NCBI RefSeq assembly: GCF_050003625.1
Contig: NC_134398.1
Location: 203,106,583 to 203,170,582 of the forward strand
DNA length: 64,000 nt
Source of the DNA: Haematobia irritans
Taxonomy: Eukaryota; Arthropoda; Insecta; Diptera; Muscidae
Direction of reading: 5' to 3'
Shown: positions 22,576-33,423 of the stretch, piece by piece
Layout: each line of letters begins with the position of its first letter
How positions within the stretch are numbered: the first letter of the stretch is position 1
Translations under genes and position numbers: made by a program
Notes under the pieces: generated by a model
Databases searched by the model: none
What the model saw: the letters and a program-made list of their open reading frames with translations, nothing else
Told to the model about the DNA's origin: nothing

Positions 22576-23529
22576 ATAGAGTGATCTTCCGCAAACAAAT
22601 ATATTCGAAATTGTTAATCTCTTTGATTTAAGTTCATCAGTCATTGACAAATATGGGTACACACAGTAAAAAAGTACTATCCGAACAGTGTACTGCTATA
22701 CTTTCCCATCGCTAGTCTAGCAATTGCTCCCCCATCTCTATAATATAAATATCTACATATATTTTAAACAATAACGAAAAAACTAAGAGTACAAGATGTA
22801 ATTACCCACTCTCACTTAAATACTCATTAAATGTTTGGGGATTTTTTTGAATGTACTCACTTCTTATAAATTATTTCACACACACACACTAAATTGCCGC
22901 TGCACTCTATGGCCGTTCTAAACCCTTTTGAGTTCAATTATTTACTGAATTCAACAATGCCCTGTTGTAGTTGTTAATACTCCTCTACTGTTTGTTTGCA
23001 AGCTTTTGGGAATTAATGCAAAATTTATATTTTCTCTACAATCATTGGTGGCGGTGACTACCAACTGATTTTTCTCCACGATTAGATATTGATATTTTTG
23101 TATATTTCAAGTGTTTGACTAACTGGTTCGCGCTCTATCTCTTATCATTTAGTTGTTTTGGCGTTATTGTTGTTGTTATTATTATAGATCCAAACAGAAC
23201 TCGAACTCATTTGCTGTAGATGGCAGTGATGCCAACTTGTTCGAGGAAAAATTGCTAGAGATGCGGGCGAATTAGAAAAATATGAAATAAAAGGACTTTT
23301 AAAGTATTCAATTTTTCCAATATCATTTAAAAACAAGTAAGAAAATATAAAATAGGAGAAATTTCTTCTGGCCTAGAATACCATCTGACAGCTGCCATTG
23401 ACAGTCCATGTTACAAGCTTACAAAAGACTTGATCTATTGCGTTCACATATATAGTTATTCGTTATGGAATACAAGCGTGATAATAGTTTATGCTTTATT
23501 TGAGCCTAGAAAACAACAAGTGTTTAGAG
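22576..23529. other. non-repetitive intergenic sequence
   Basis: No gene recognised. It contains a short (CA)n run near 22877 and a (GTT)n/(ATT)n stretch at 23165-23186. Positions 21755-21912 before the preceding element are likewise unique and unassigned. Confidence 0.4.
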
Positions 23530-26500
23530 CGCGGTTGCCACAATTGGTAAATTCTACCAGAAGTTTTACTGTTGGGTAGATTGGTTGGTAGATTCTTCGT
23601 GTTTTGGTAGATTTTGCAAAACCTTTCTTTCCAACTAAGAGGTACTTCAATTTTCTATAGAAATAAAATTTTGACAAAATTTTCTATAGAAATAAAATAT
23701 TGTCAAAATTTTCTATACAAAATAAATTTTCCAAAAAAACTCAATTGAAATAAAATAAAATTTTCAATGGAAACAATATTTTGCACGAATTTTCGACAGA
23801 AATAAAATTTTGAGAAAATTTTGTATAGAAATACAATTTTCACAAAATGTTCAATAGAAATAAAATTTTGTAAAATTTTCTCTAGAAAGAAAACTTTGTA
23901 AAATTTTCTGTAGAAATGAAATTTTGACAAAATTTTCTACAGAAATGAAATTTTGACAAAATGTTCAATAGAAATAAAAATTTGTAAAATTTTCTATAGA
24001 AATACAATTTTCACAAAATGTTCAATAGAAATAAAATTTTGTAAAATTTTCTAGAGAAATGCAATTTTGACAAGATTTTCTATAGAAATAAAATTTTGAC
24101 AAAATTTTCTACAGAAATAAAATTTTGATACAATTTTCTATAGAAATAAAATTTTGCCAAAATTTTCTATACAAAATAAATGTTCCACAAAATTTCAATT
24201 GAAATAAAATATTCCTAAAATTTTCAATGGAAACAATATTTTGCACGAATTTTCGATAGAAATAAAATTTTGAGAAAATTTTCTATAGAAATAAAATTTT
24301 GAGGAAATTTTCTATAGAAATACAATTTTCACAAAATGTTCAAAAGAAATTAAATTTTGTAAAATTTTCTATAGAAATGAAATTTTGAGAAAATTTTCTA
24401 CAGAAATGAAATTTTGACAAAATGTTCAATAGAAATAAAAATTTGTAAAATTTTCTATAGAAATACAATTTTCACAAAATGTTCAATAGAAATAAAATTT
24501 TGTAAAATTTTCTATAGAAATACAATTTTCACAAAATGTTCAATAGAAATAAAATTTTGTAAAATTTTCTAGGGAAATGAAATTTTGACAAAATTTTCTA
24601 TAGAAATAAAATTTTGACAAAATTTTCTATAGAAATAAAATTTTGATACAATTTTCTATAGAAATAAAATTTTGCCAAAATTTTCTATTCAAAATAAATT
24701 TTCCAAAAACTTTCAATGGAAATAAAATATTCCTAAAATTTTCAATGGAAACAATATTTTGCACGAATTTTCGATAGAAATAAAATTTTGAGAAAATTTT
24801 CTATAGAAATAAAATTTTGAGAAAATTTTCTATAGAAATACAATTTTCACAGAATGTTCAATAGAAATAAAATTTTGTAAAATTTTCTAGGGAAATGAAA
24901 TTTTGACAAAATTTTCTATAGAAATAAAATTTTGACAAAATTTTCTATAGAAATAAAATTTTGATACAATTTTCTATAGAAATAAAATTTTGCCAAAATT
25001 TTCTATTCAAAATAAATTTTCCAAAAACTTTCAATGGAAATAAAATATTCCTAAAATTTTCAATGGAATCAATATTTTGCACGAATTTTCGATAGAAATA
25101 AAATTTTGAGAAAATTTTCTATAGAAATAAAATTTTGAGAAAATTTTCTATAGAAATACAATTTTCACAGAATGTTCAATAGAAATAAAATTTTGTAAAA
25201 TTTTCTATAGAAATGAAATTTTGACAAAATGTTCAATAGAAATAAAAATTTGTAAAATTTTCTATAGAAATAAAATTTTGTAAAATTTTCTAGAGAAATG
25301 AAATTTTGACAAAATTTTCTATAGAAATGAAATTTGGACAAAATTTTCTATAAAAATAAAATATTGATACAATTTTCTATAGAAATAAAATTTTGCCATG
25401 ATTTTCTATACAAAATAAATTTTCCAAAAAAATTTCCATTGAAATAAATATTCCTAAAATTTTCAATGGGAACAATATTTTGCACGAGTTTTCGATAGAA
25501 ATAAAATTTTTAGAAAATTTGCTATAGAAATAAAATTTTGTAAAATTTTCTATAGGAATGAAATTTGACAAAATTTTCTATAGAAATTAAATTTTGACAA
25601 AATTTTCGATAGAAATAAAATTTCGAAAAAAAATTCTATGAAAATAAAATTTTGCAAATACTTTCAATAGAAATATTTTTTTTTTTAATTTTTTATAGAA
25701 ATAAAATTCTGCAAAAATTTTCTATAGAAATAAAATTTTGAGAAAATTTTCTATAGAAATACAATTTTCACAAAATGTTCAATAGAAATAAAATTTTGTA
25801 AAGTTTTCTATAGAAATGAAATTTTGACAAAATTTTCTACAGAAATGAAATTTTGACAAAAAGTTCAATAAAAATAAAAATTTGTAAAATTTTCTATAGA
25901 AATACAATTTTCACAAAATGTTCAATAGAAATAAAATTTTGTAAAATTTTCTAGAGAAATGAAATTTTGACAAAATTTTCTATAGAAATGAAATTTGGAC
26001 AAAATTTTCTATAGAAATAAAATATTGATACAATTTTCTATAGAATTAAAATTTTGCCAAAATTTTCTATACAAAATAAATTTTTCAAAAAATTTCAATT
26101 GAAATAAAAGATTCCTAAAATTTTCAATGGAAACAATATTTTGCACGAATTTTCGATAGAAATAAAATTTTTAAGAAAATTTTCTATAGAAATAAAATTT
26201 TGAGAAAATTTTCTATAGAAATACAATTTTGACAAAATGTTCAATAGAAATAAAATTTTGTAAGATTTTCTATAGAAATACAATTTTCACAAAATGTTCA
26301 ATAGAAATAAAATTTGGTAAAATTTTCTATAGAAATAAAATTTTGACAAAATTTTCTATAGAAATGAAATTTTGACAAAATTTTCGATAGAAATAGAATT
26401 TCGAAAAAAAAATCTGTAAAAATAAAATTTTGCAAAAATTTTCTATAGAAATATACTTTTTTTTAATTTTCTATAGAAATAAAATTCTGCAAAAATTTTC

Positions 26501-26690
26501 TATAGAAATAAAATTTTACAAAAATTTTTATAGAAATAAAATTTTGCAAAAATTTTCTATAGAAATAAAATTTTGACAAAACTTTCGATAGAAACAACAA
26601 TTTCCAAAAATTTTCGATAGAAATAACATTGTGTAAAAATTTTCTATAGTAATAAAATTTTTACCAAATTTTGGTATAAAAATAAAATTT
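23530..26690 (-). repeat. satellite-bearing transposon with higher-order repeat
   Basis: The left terminus CGCGGTTGCCAC with TTGGTAAATTCTACC and TTGGTAGATTCTTCGTG leads into a minus-oriented 29-bp array. A marker TTTTGCACGAATTTTCGA recurs at about 23781, 24241, 24759, 25077, 25480 and 26141, so blocks of 318-661 bp have been copied as units. The segments at 24660-24830 and 24980-25150 are nearly identical, a recent duplication. Confidence 0.8.
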
Positions 26691-26699
26691 TAGAGCCCT

Positions 26700-27100
26700 C
26701 CAGTATTGTGAATAATGATTTTTTACTCGTACCATTGCTCTTTACCGTGATTCTGACAGTGTTCCACCGCATCCGAAAAGAGGACAAAAAAATATGTTTT
26801 CTATTGGTCATCTCAAGCCGATGGTCGCTCCCCGTTCGTGTTAAAATAAATATCCAATATTATCGGGAAAATGTCTTAAAGACAGTATATGAGCTTTGGG
26901 CAGACAAACATTTCGGCCGCAGACTAGGAACATCTTAACCAGGATTCAGCACCATCGCATTGAATACGCGTCAACCAAAATTACTTAGAAAAAGAGTTTG
27001 TTCGTTTAATTTCTACCGCACTATGGCCATCAAAATCTACGGAACTCAACATGGCGTTTCGCCACTCATTAAGAGTTGTAACACATGAATGGCAATACTG
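26700..27100 (+). pseudogene. eroded Tc1/mariner-type transposase fragment
   Basis: Conceptual translation shows VKINIQYYRENVL, then WADKHFGRR, and further on, in shifted frames, a match to the region before the last catalytic residue (FYRTMAIK, GVSPLIKS). This pattern belongs to DDE transposases of the IS630-Tc1-mariner superfamily. Stops and frameshifts break it, and no terminal repeats were found. It abuts the satellite block on its left. Confidence 0.55.
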
Positions 27101-28091
27101 AAGAAAATACATAAAATAATGAGATTTAAATTTAACGGTTTTACTGTAAACACAAAATAATGTTATTGCAATGTCATTTTAACATTAAACTGTATTATTA
27201 TCTACAGTGCTAAATGAAACTTGTGTAAGCTCTTTTTCTGTTAGTTAACGCTATAAGGGCTGAATAAATTCATATAAAGAGGGGAATATCGTTTAGTAAA
27301 TATCAGTTTTTTTTTTATTTTTTTAGCTTGTTTTTATGACATTTGTTTAAATGTTAAACAATTTTATATCCATACATATTGTTGGTACTAAACTACTTAT
27401 TTATATAAATTATTCTAAAAACTGGATTTTTATAAAACGTTAAGAAATAATTTTAAGAGAATTTTTTTTTTAAATTATAATTTGTCTAGATTATCTGAAA
27501 TGTTTATATAAATTTCTAATAATATAAAAACTAATTAAAAAATAATATTAAATATTATTAGTTTTTGTGTCGAAATTTTAAAATACAAAATAGTATAAAA
27601 ACTAATATTAATAAATTCTTTTTGTGTCATTAGGACATTTCTGATAAGTTAACATTCATATAGAAATTCAAAAAGTTTCAAAAATAATTTAAAAAAAAAT
27701 TACCTTATTTTATCGTTAGGATATTTTTCTTAAGAAAAAAATTTCACAAAATTTTCATTTCCCTTAACTAATATTAATAATTTCTTTTTGTGTCATTAGG
27801 ACATTTCTGATAAGTTAACATTCATATAGAAATTCAAAATGTTTCAAAAATAATTAAAAAAAAAAATGTACCTTATTTTATCGTTAGGATATTTTTCTTA
27901 AGAGAAAAATTTCTCAAAATTTTCATTTCCCCTAAGTTAACATTTAAAAAAAAATACAAAAAAAACAATATTAGAGATTCTTATAAAAATACCTAATTTT
28001 AGCGTTAGGAAATTCTTTTTTCTGTTTTTCACCTAAAAATTTTCTTAAATTCTACATTTTCAAATCCTGAATTAAGATTTTTAATTCAAGC
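27101..28091. other. AT-rich gene C 3' flank with tandem duplication
   Basis: Very AT-rich. A 166-bp segment (27601-27766) starting ACTAATATTAATAA is repeated directly at 27767-27932 with few changes; it includes TGTCATTAGGACATTTCTGA. A third diverged partial copy may follow to 28030. No gene. Confidence 0.7.
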
Positions 28092-28210
28092 TTAATAGGC
28101 TGGTGACAACATTGGTTCTCCTGCGAGACCTTTCAAAACATTCTTAGCCGCAACTATGGCCATCTCAGTGCGTGTTTTTTTGGTGCAGGATCCAATGTGT
28201 GGAGTAATTA
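28092..28210 (-). CDS. gene C exon 4
   Basis: A 119-nt exon with acceptor TTTTAG. It encodes [19 protein letters not shown] and ends GEPMLSPAY, then TAA at 28092-28094. It lies 2.2 kb from exon 3 because of AT-rich sequence and a mariner insertion. Confidence 0.85.
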
Positions 28211-31200
28211 CTAAAAACAATGAGAACAAAAGAATTAAATTAAACAAAAACAAAAATAAGATTTTTATAAAGTCATAAAATATATACAAAAAATATTTTA
28301 ATTTAAAAAATAATAAAATTAAATAAACAAATAAAAAATATATAAAAAAAATAAATATATAAAAATAATTTAATATAAAAAATAATTTAATTTACAAAAT
28401 AATATAAAAAATAATTTAATTTACAAAATATTAAAATGAAATTAAAAAAAATTGAATTACAATTTATATAAAGTCATTAAAATATATAAAATTTATATTT
28501 AAAAAATCATAAAATAAAAAATGTATAAGATTTATATAAAATAATTGAAAATGTAAAGGGTGATTCTTTTGAGGTTAGGATTTTCATGCATTAGTATTTG
28601 ACAGATCACGTGGGATTTCAGACATGGTGTAAAAGAGAAAGATGCTCAGTATGCTTTGACATTTCATCATGAATAGACTTACTAACGAGCAACGCTTGCA
28701 AATCATTGAATTTTATTACCAAAATCAGTGGCAGAAAATCCGCTTTTTTATCGACAAATTTTGTTCAGCGATGAGGCTCATTTCTGGTTGAATGGCTACG
28801 TAAATAAGCAAAATTGCCGCATTTGGAGTGAAGAGCAACCAGAAGCCGTTCAAGAACTGCCCATGCATCCCGAAAAATGCACTGTTTGGTGTGGTTTGTA
28901 CGCTGGTGGAATCATTGGACCGTATTTTTTCAAAGATGCTGTTGGACGCAACGTTACGGTGAATGGCGATCGCTATCGTTCGATGCTAACAAACTTTTTG
29001 TTGCCAAAAATGGAAGAACTGAACTTGGTTGACATGTGGTTTCAACAAGATGGCGCTACATGCCACACAGCTCGCGATTCTATGGCCATTTTGAGGGAAA
29101 ACTTCGGAGAACAATTCATCTCAAGAAATGGACCGGTAAGTTGGCCACCAAGATCATGCGATTTGACGCCTTTAGACTATTTTTTGTGGGGCTACGTCAA
29201 GTCTAAAGTCTACAGAAATAAGGCAGCAACTATTCCAGCTTTGGAAGACAACATTTCCGAAGAAATTCTATTCTATTCCGGCCGAAATGCTCGAAAAAGT
29301 GGCCCAAAATTGGACTTTCCGAATGGACCACCTAAGACGCAGCCGCGGTCAACATTTAAATGAAATTATCTTCAAAAAGTAAATGTCATGGACCAATCTA
29401 ACGTTTCAAATAAAGAACCGATGAGATTTTGCAAATTTTATGCGTTTTTTTAAAAAAAAAAGTTATCAAGCTCTTAACAAATCACCCTTTATATAAAAAA
29501 TAATTTGATTTAAAAAATACTAAAATAAAAATAAATTAAAAAAGAAATAAAATATATATAAAGTAATTAAAGATATATAAAATTTATAATATACTTTTAA
29601 AAAACAATAAAATGAAATTACATCAAAAGAAGGAATACAATTTATATAGAAGCTTAATTTAATTTAAGCAAATAACATAACAATTTTTTTTAATATTTTT
29701 CATTAATGGGACATTTAATTACAACAATAATAAAAATTAATTTTATTAAAAAAAAATAAACAAAAAAGAAATACAATTTACATCAAGTCATTAAAAAATA
29801 TATAAATATATAATTTAATTTAAATAATAATAAAATAAAATTAAATATAAAAGAAATACAGTTTACTTTAAGTCAATGAAAAATATAAAAAAATAATTTA
29901 ATTTCAAAAATAGTACAATAAAAATAAAATAAAAAAGAAATAAAATTTATATAAAGTCATTAAAAATATATCAAATTAGAATATATAAAATATTAAAATA
30001 TATAAAATAATAAAATTGAATAAAATAAAAATAAGGAATAAAATGTATATAAAACAGTTAAAAATATTAAAAATTTAATTTAATGTAAGAAAATTACATA
30101 AAAAATTAAAAGATTTTTTTTTAAATATTTTTTCCTTAATAGGATATTTAATTTAATTTAAGATAAAATATAATATATAATATATTATTTAAAAATATAA
30201 AACAATATATAATTAAGGTTTTTTTAATTTAATTTGAATTAGTTTTACTTGATTAAAAAAATGATAATAAATGAAATGGATGACTTCATTTAATTAATGC
30301 CCCTTTAATATTATTGCATTTAAATTCATTTAATATCGACATTTATTATTATTATTATTTTTTTTTTTTTTGATTTTTTTGTAATTCTTTTTTTTTTTTA
30401 ATAAAATAATCTCTGAAATTTATTATTACCAATATTAGGCAGAGTCAACAATTTATCGTCGGCAGGTAAAGGTTCTGGATACATGACATCAATGCCAGCA
30501 GAAAATATTTGTTTGGTCTTCAAAGCGGTATACAAATCATCCTGATTTACAATGGCTACAAAGAAATCCAAAATAAAAAAATCCTCATAAAAATGTACAT
30601 CTCCTCCCTCTTCGCCTAGATACTTACGACCACGAGCTATGTTAATCAAAACTGCGGTATTTTTCATTTTCGAGAAAGCTTCTGCATTGAAAATTCCCTT
30701 TGTTTCAGGTGTCAAAGGGGCAGCAATGAACAGAAAATCACTTTGGACCAATAAATCCTCGAAGGATACATGAGAAGCATTGTATGTCATTTCGACATTT
30801 TTCGAAACGGGCGTGGGAGTTGTATAGATCATGCGCTGGACATTGAAACCCTTCAGAAGTTGAGCAATAGATTGGCCAATCATACCAAAGCCAAAGAATC
30901 CAACTGTTGAGCCTCTTATTTCATGGCCACACATCCATTCGATGTGACAATTAACCCATGTGGAACTAGAACAAAATGGTTCCAAAAAATTCTGGTATTT
31001 TGAATTCTGTTGCCAACTCACCTTGCAATTTTCCCATAGCCTTCATGAAAACGTCGAGCTGCAGATAACATCAGACCCATGGCCAATTCAGCTACAGCAT
31101 AATTGACATCGGTATGACCCAATGGAATCTTACGTCTCTTCAATTCGGCTACATTCACATAATCGATGCCAGTCGAAAAAGTCGAAATTGATTTTAATTG

Positions 31201-31452
31201 GGGACCAGCCGCATCCAAAATTTCTTTGTCCAAGGGATTGTGATAACCCCAGAACACACCATCGACACCTTTAATTTTTTGCAATATCTCCGAACGATTT
31301 GGTGGAACACTATCGCATATAATCAACTCGCATGTTTGACTCATCAAATCCAAGGCTTCCTTGGCTATTTCGGGATGTGTTACCAAAATTTTGAATTTTG
31401 TTACACCATTTGAGCTTGAAGATTTTGAACGTACCAATGAAGTTGTAGTCAT
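28092..31452 (-). CDS. gene C: D-2-hydroxyacid dehydrogenase, diverged paralog
   Basis: Four exons (31022-31452, 30628-30965, 30430-30555, 28092-28210) give 337 residues. The start [16 protein letters not shown] is Ser-rich and lacks a signal peptide, so it is probably cytosolic. The enzyme region begins [18 protein letters not shown]. The Rossmann loop is GFGMIG (~169-174), but the Arg that follows the second strand in A and B is Pro (TTP, ~194), which may alter NADPH preference. Catalytic Arg ~255 (INIARGP), Glu ~284 (VMYPEPLP) and His ~303 (ITPHIG) are kept. In the hinge A and B read GHTP then VV or VL; C reads GHTDVNYA, two codons shorter. The frame is intact and splice sites agree with A and B, so it is probably expressed but changed. 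Intron 3 holds a mariner element; satellite begins about 28 bp upstream of the start codon. Confidence 0.85.
28556..29489 (+). mobile_element. Tc1/mariner-type element, D,D41D, internally deleted
   Basis: A 934-bp element bounded by AAGGGTGATT and AATCACCCTT, each flanked by the target duplication TA (28554-28555, 29490-29491). It lies in intron 3 of gene C, opposite to the gene. The ends identify it as IS630-Tc1-mariner. It is shortened by an internal deletion, so it cannot move without a helper. Confidence 0.88.
28669..29382 (+). pseudogene. broken mariner-type transposase
   Basis: It starts with the N-terminal helix-turn-helix beginning ([20 protein letters not shown]). A deletion of most of the DNA-binding region after about 28731 shifts the frame. 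The catalytic part then reads [29 protein letters not shown] and [13 protein letters not shown]. There are 41 residues between the second and third Asp, a D,D41D spacing counted directly. A second frameshift near 29268 separates the last ~35 residues, which end before TAA at 29380-29382. Confidence 0.85.
29490..30429. other. low-complexity AT-rich intron 3 of gene C
   Basis: Almost only A and T, made of short words such as AAATATAAAA and AATTTAATTT, continuing the same low-complexity sequence found at 28211-28555 before the mariner insertion. No gene or clear repeat unit. Confidence 0.7.
30430..30555 (-). CDS. gene C exon 3
   Basis: A 126-nt exon encoding [20 protein letters not shown] and [19 protein letters not shown]. 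The acceptor is TTGTAG. The donor is G/GTAATA, weaker than GTAAGT in A and B. Confidence 0.83.
30628..30965 (-). CDS. gene C exon 2
   Basis: A 338-nt exon, [19 protein letters not shown] through [13 protein letters not shown] to INIARG. The acceptor is TTCTAG and the donor C/GTAAGT; intron 2 is 72 bp. Confidence 0.85.
31022..31452 (-). CDS. gene C exon 1
   Basis: It encodes the substrate-binding half with [20 protein letters not shown] and the two-codon hinge deletion. The donor is AG/GTGAGT. Intron 1 is only 56 bp. Confidence 0.85.
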
Positions 31453-31475
31453 TCTATAGGAAGAGAGAAAAATTA

Positions 31476-32690
31476 ATAACTTGAAAATTTTCCGAAAATG
31501 TTATATCGACATGGAATTTAATTTAAATTTTCCGAAAAACGTTCCTAAAATTGTCTATAGAAAACAAAATCAAAAAATTGTCTATAGCAATAAAATTTCC
31601 CGAAAATTTTCTATAAAACTAAAATTTTCGATAAAAATAAAATTTTCCGGAAATACAATTTTCCGAAAATTTTCTATAAAAATACAATTTTCCGAAAATT
31701 GCCAATAAAAATAAAACTTTTTCTATAAATATAAAATTTTTTTACCATAGAAATAGAAATAAAAAATTTCCGAACATTTTCTATATAAATAAAGTTTTTC
31801 ATATATAAAAAAAAATCTATAAAAATAAAAATTTTCAGAATTTTTTATAGAAATAAAAATTTTAGAAAATTTTCTATGGAAATAAAAATTTGACAAAAAA
31901 AAATTTTGGTAATAGAACAAAAACTAAAATTTTCGTTAAAAATAAAATTTTCCGGAAATACAATTTTCCGAAATTTTTCTATAAAAATAAAATTTTGCGA
32001 AAATTTTCTATAAAAATACAATTTTCCGAAAATTGCCAATAAAAATAAAACTTTTTCTATAAATATACAATTTTTTGACCATAGAAATAGAAATAAAAAA
32101 TTTCCGAAAATTTTCTATTTAAATAAAGTTGTTCAAAAATATTTTATAAAAATAAAATTTTTCAGAAATTTTCTATAAAAATAAAAAATTTCAGAATTTT
32201 TTGTAGAAATAAAAATTTGAGAAAAATTTCTATGGAAATAAAAATTTAACAAAATTTTCTATAGAAATAAAATTGTTAGAAATAGAACAAAAAAGTTTCG
32301 AAAATTTTATATAGAAATAGAATCTTTGATTAAAATAAAATTTTCTATAGAAATAAAATTTTCCGAAAATTTTCTAACAAAATAAAAAAAATATAAAAAT
32401 AAAGTTTTCTGAACAATTTATATAGAAATAGAATCAAATATTTTCTATAAAACTAAAATTTTCGATAAAAATAAAATTTTCCGAAAATTTTCTATAAAAA
32501 TAAATTTTTTCGAAAATTTTCTATAAAAATACAATTTTCCGAAAATTGCCAATAAAAATAAATTTTTTTCTATAAATATACAATTTTTTGACCATAGAAA
32601 TAGAAATAAAAAATTTCCGAAAATTTTCTATATAAATAAAGTTGTTCACAAATATTTTATAAAAATAAAATTGTGACGTAAATTTCTCGT
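31476..32690 (-). repeat. satellite array, CCGAAAATTTTC subfamily, at gene C 5' end
   Basis: Minus-oriented units with TTTTCCGAAAATTTTCTATA replacing the usual TTTTGACAAAATTTTC. Similar blocks of ~340-500 bp at about 31590-31790, 31925-32130 and 32450-32660 show local copying. The array starts about 25 bp upstream of the gene C start codon, so it must form most of the leader or promoter. Confidence 0.8.
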
Positions 32691-33154
32691 CACTTCTATC
32701 CTCTGATTCTTTGGCTTGAAATCAATACCCCAATCAAAATCGTTGCTTTTTTCAGTGTGGGATTAGATACGATTTCAATCACAGAAAATCGAATATTTCG
32801 CGGTGATGTCAATCAAAATTGACTTTAAAATTCGAATTTATCAAATTTTTTCCAATTAAAAAAAAAAGTTGAAAAGTCAATGTTTTGATGTGAAGTGCTA
32901 AATTATATCAGTCCTTTCTGATTTACTTTACTTTTTTAATAAAATCACTAAGTGCAACAATAAAATACTTTTTAAAGCATTTTTCTTCGAAGTTGGAAAT
33001 TTGGTCCGCTGGAGGGAATTTTGGTCCGATTTCGGAAAAATTTTGGTCCAAAATAAAATTGGATAGTGGCAACGCTGGTCATGATAAGTGATGAGAATTT
33101 TTCTTAAGGTTATCTCTTTAGAATTACTCTCAGAGAAGGAATAGGGTTTACAAT
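32690..33154. other. TIR-element relic and sequence shared with gene B promoter
   Basis: 32690-32760 resembles the 3' end of the element at 21913-22575 (GAAATCAATACC, then TTTTTTCAGTGT). About 33060-33075 has TAGTGGCAACGCTGG, close to the right end of the satellite transposon. 33078-33154 is the block shared with gene B upstream sequence (AAGTGATGAGAATTTTTC, GGTTATCTCTTTAGAA). Confidence 0.55.
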
Positions 33155-33385
33155 CAAGGTTACCACGGTTCGTAGCATTCTAACTAAAATGATAGATTTT
33201 TTTTGACATTGGTAGATTGAAATGAAACTTTGACAAAATTTCCTATAGAAATTAGAACATTTTCGCAAAAAATATACTCTTGAAATAAAATTTTGAGAAA
33301 AATTACTATAGAAAGAAACTTTTAACCAACTCTTTTAATGAAATAAAGTTTCCGAAAATTAACGCAAAATGTTCCTACAAATAGG

Positions 33386-33423
33386 CTTCGGAAGGCGCAG
33401 CGAAGCGGGCCGGGTTACGCTAG
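33386..33423 (+). mobile_element. possible Helitron 3' end
   Basis: GC-rich sequence in an AT-rich array: GCTTCG and CGAAGC can form a 6-bp stem, then GGGCCGGGTTACG precedes CTAG, with T as the next base. A hairpin a few bases before CTRR, inserted before T, is the known Helitron 3' end. No 5' end was identified. Confidence 0.4.

Noticed and set aside
30398..31021. 207-codon frame as a single gene C exon
   Set aside because: It is exon 2, a 72-bp intron that happens to stay open, and exon 3; splice sites and comparison with A and B show the intron.
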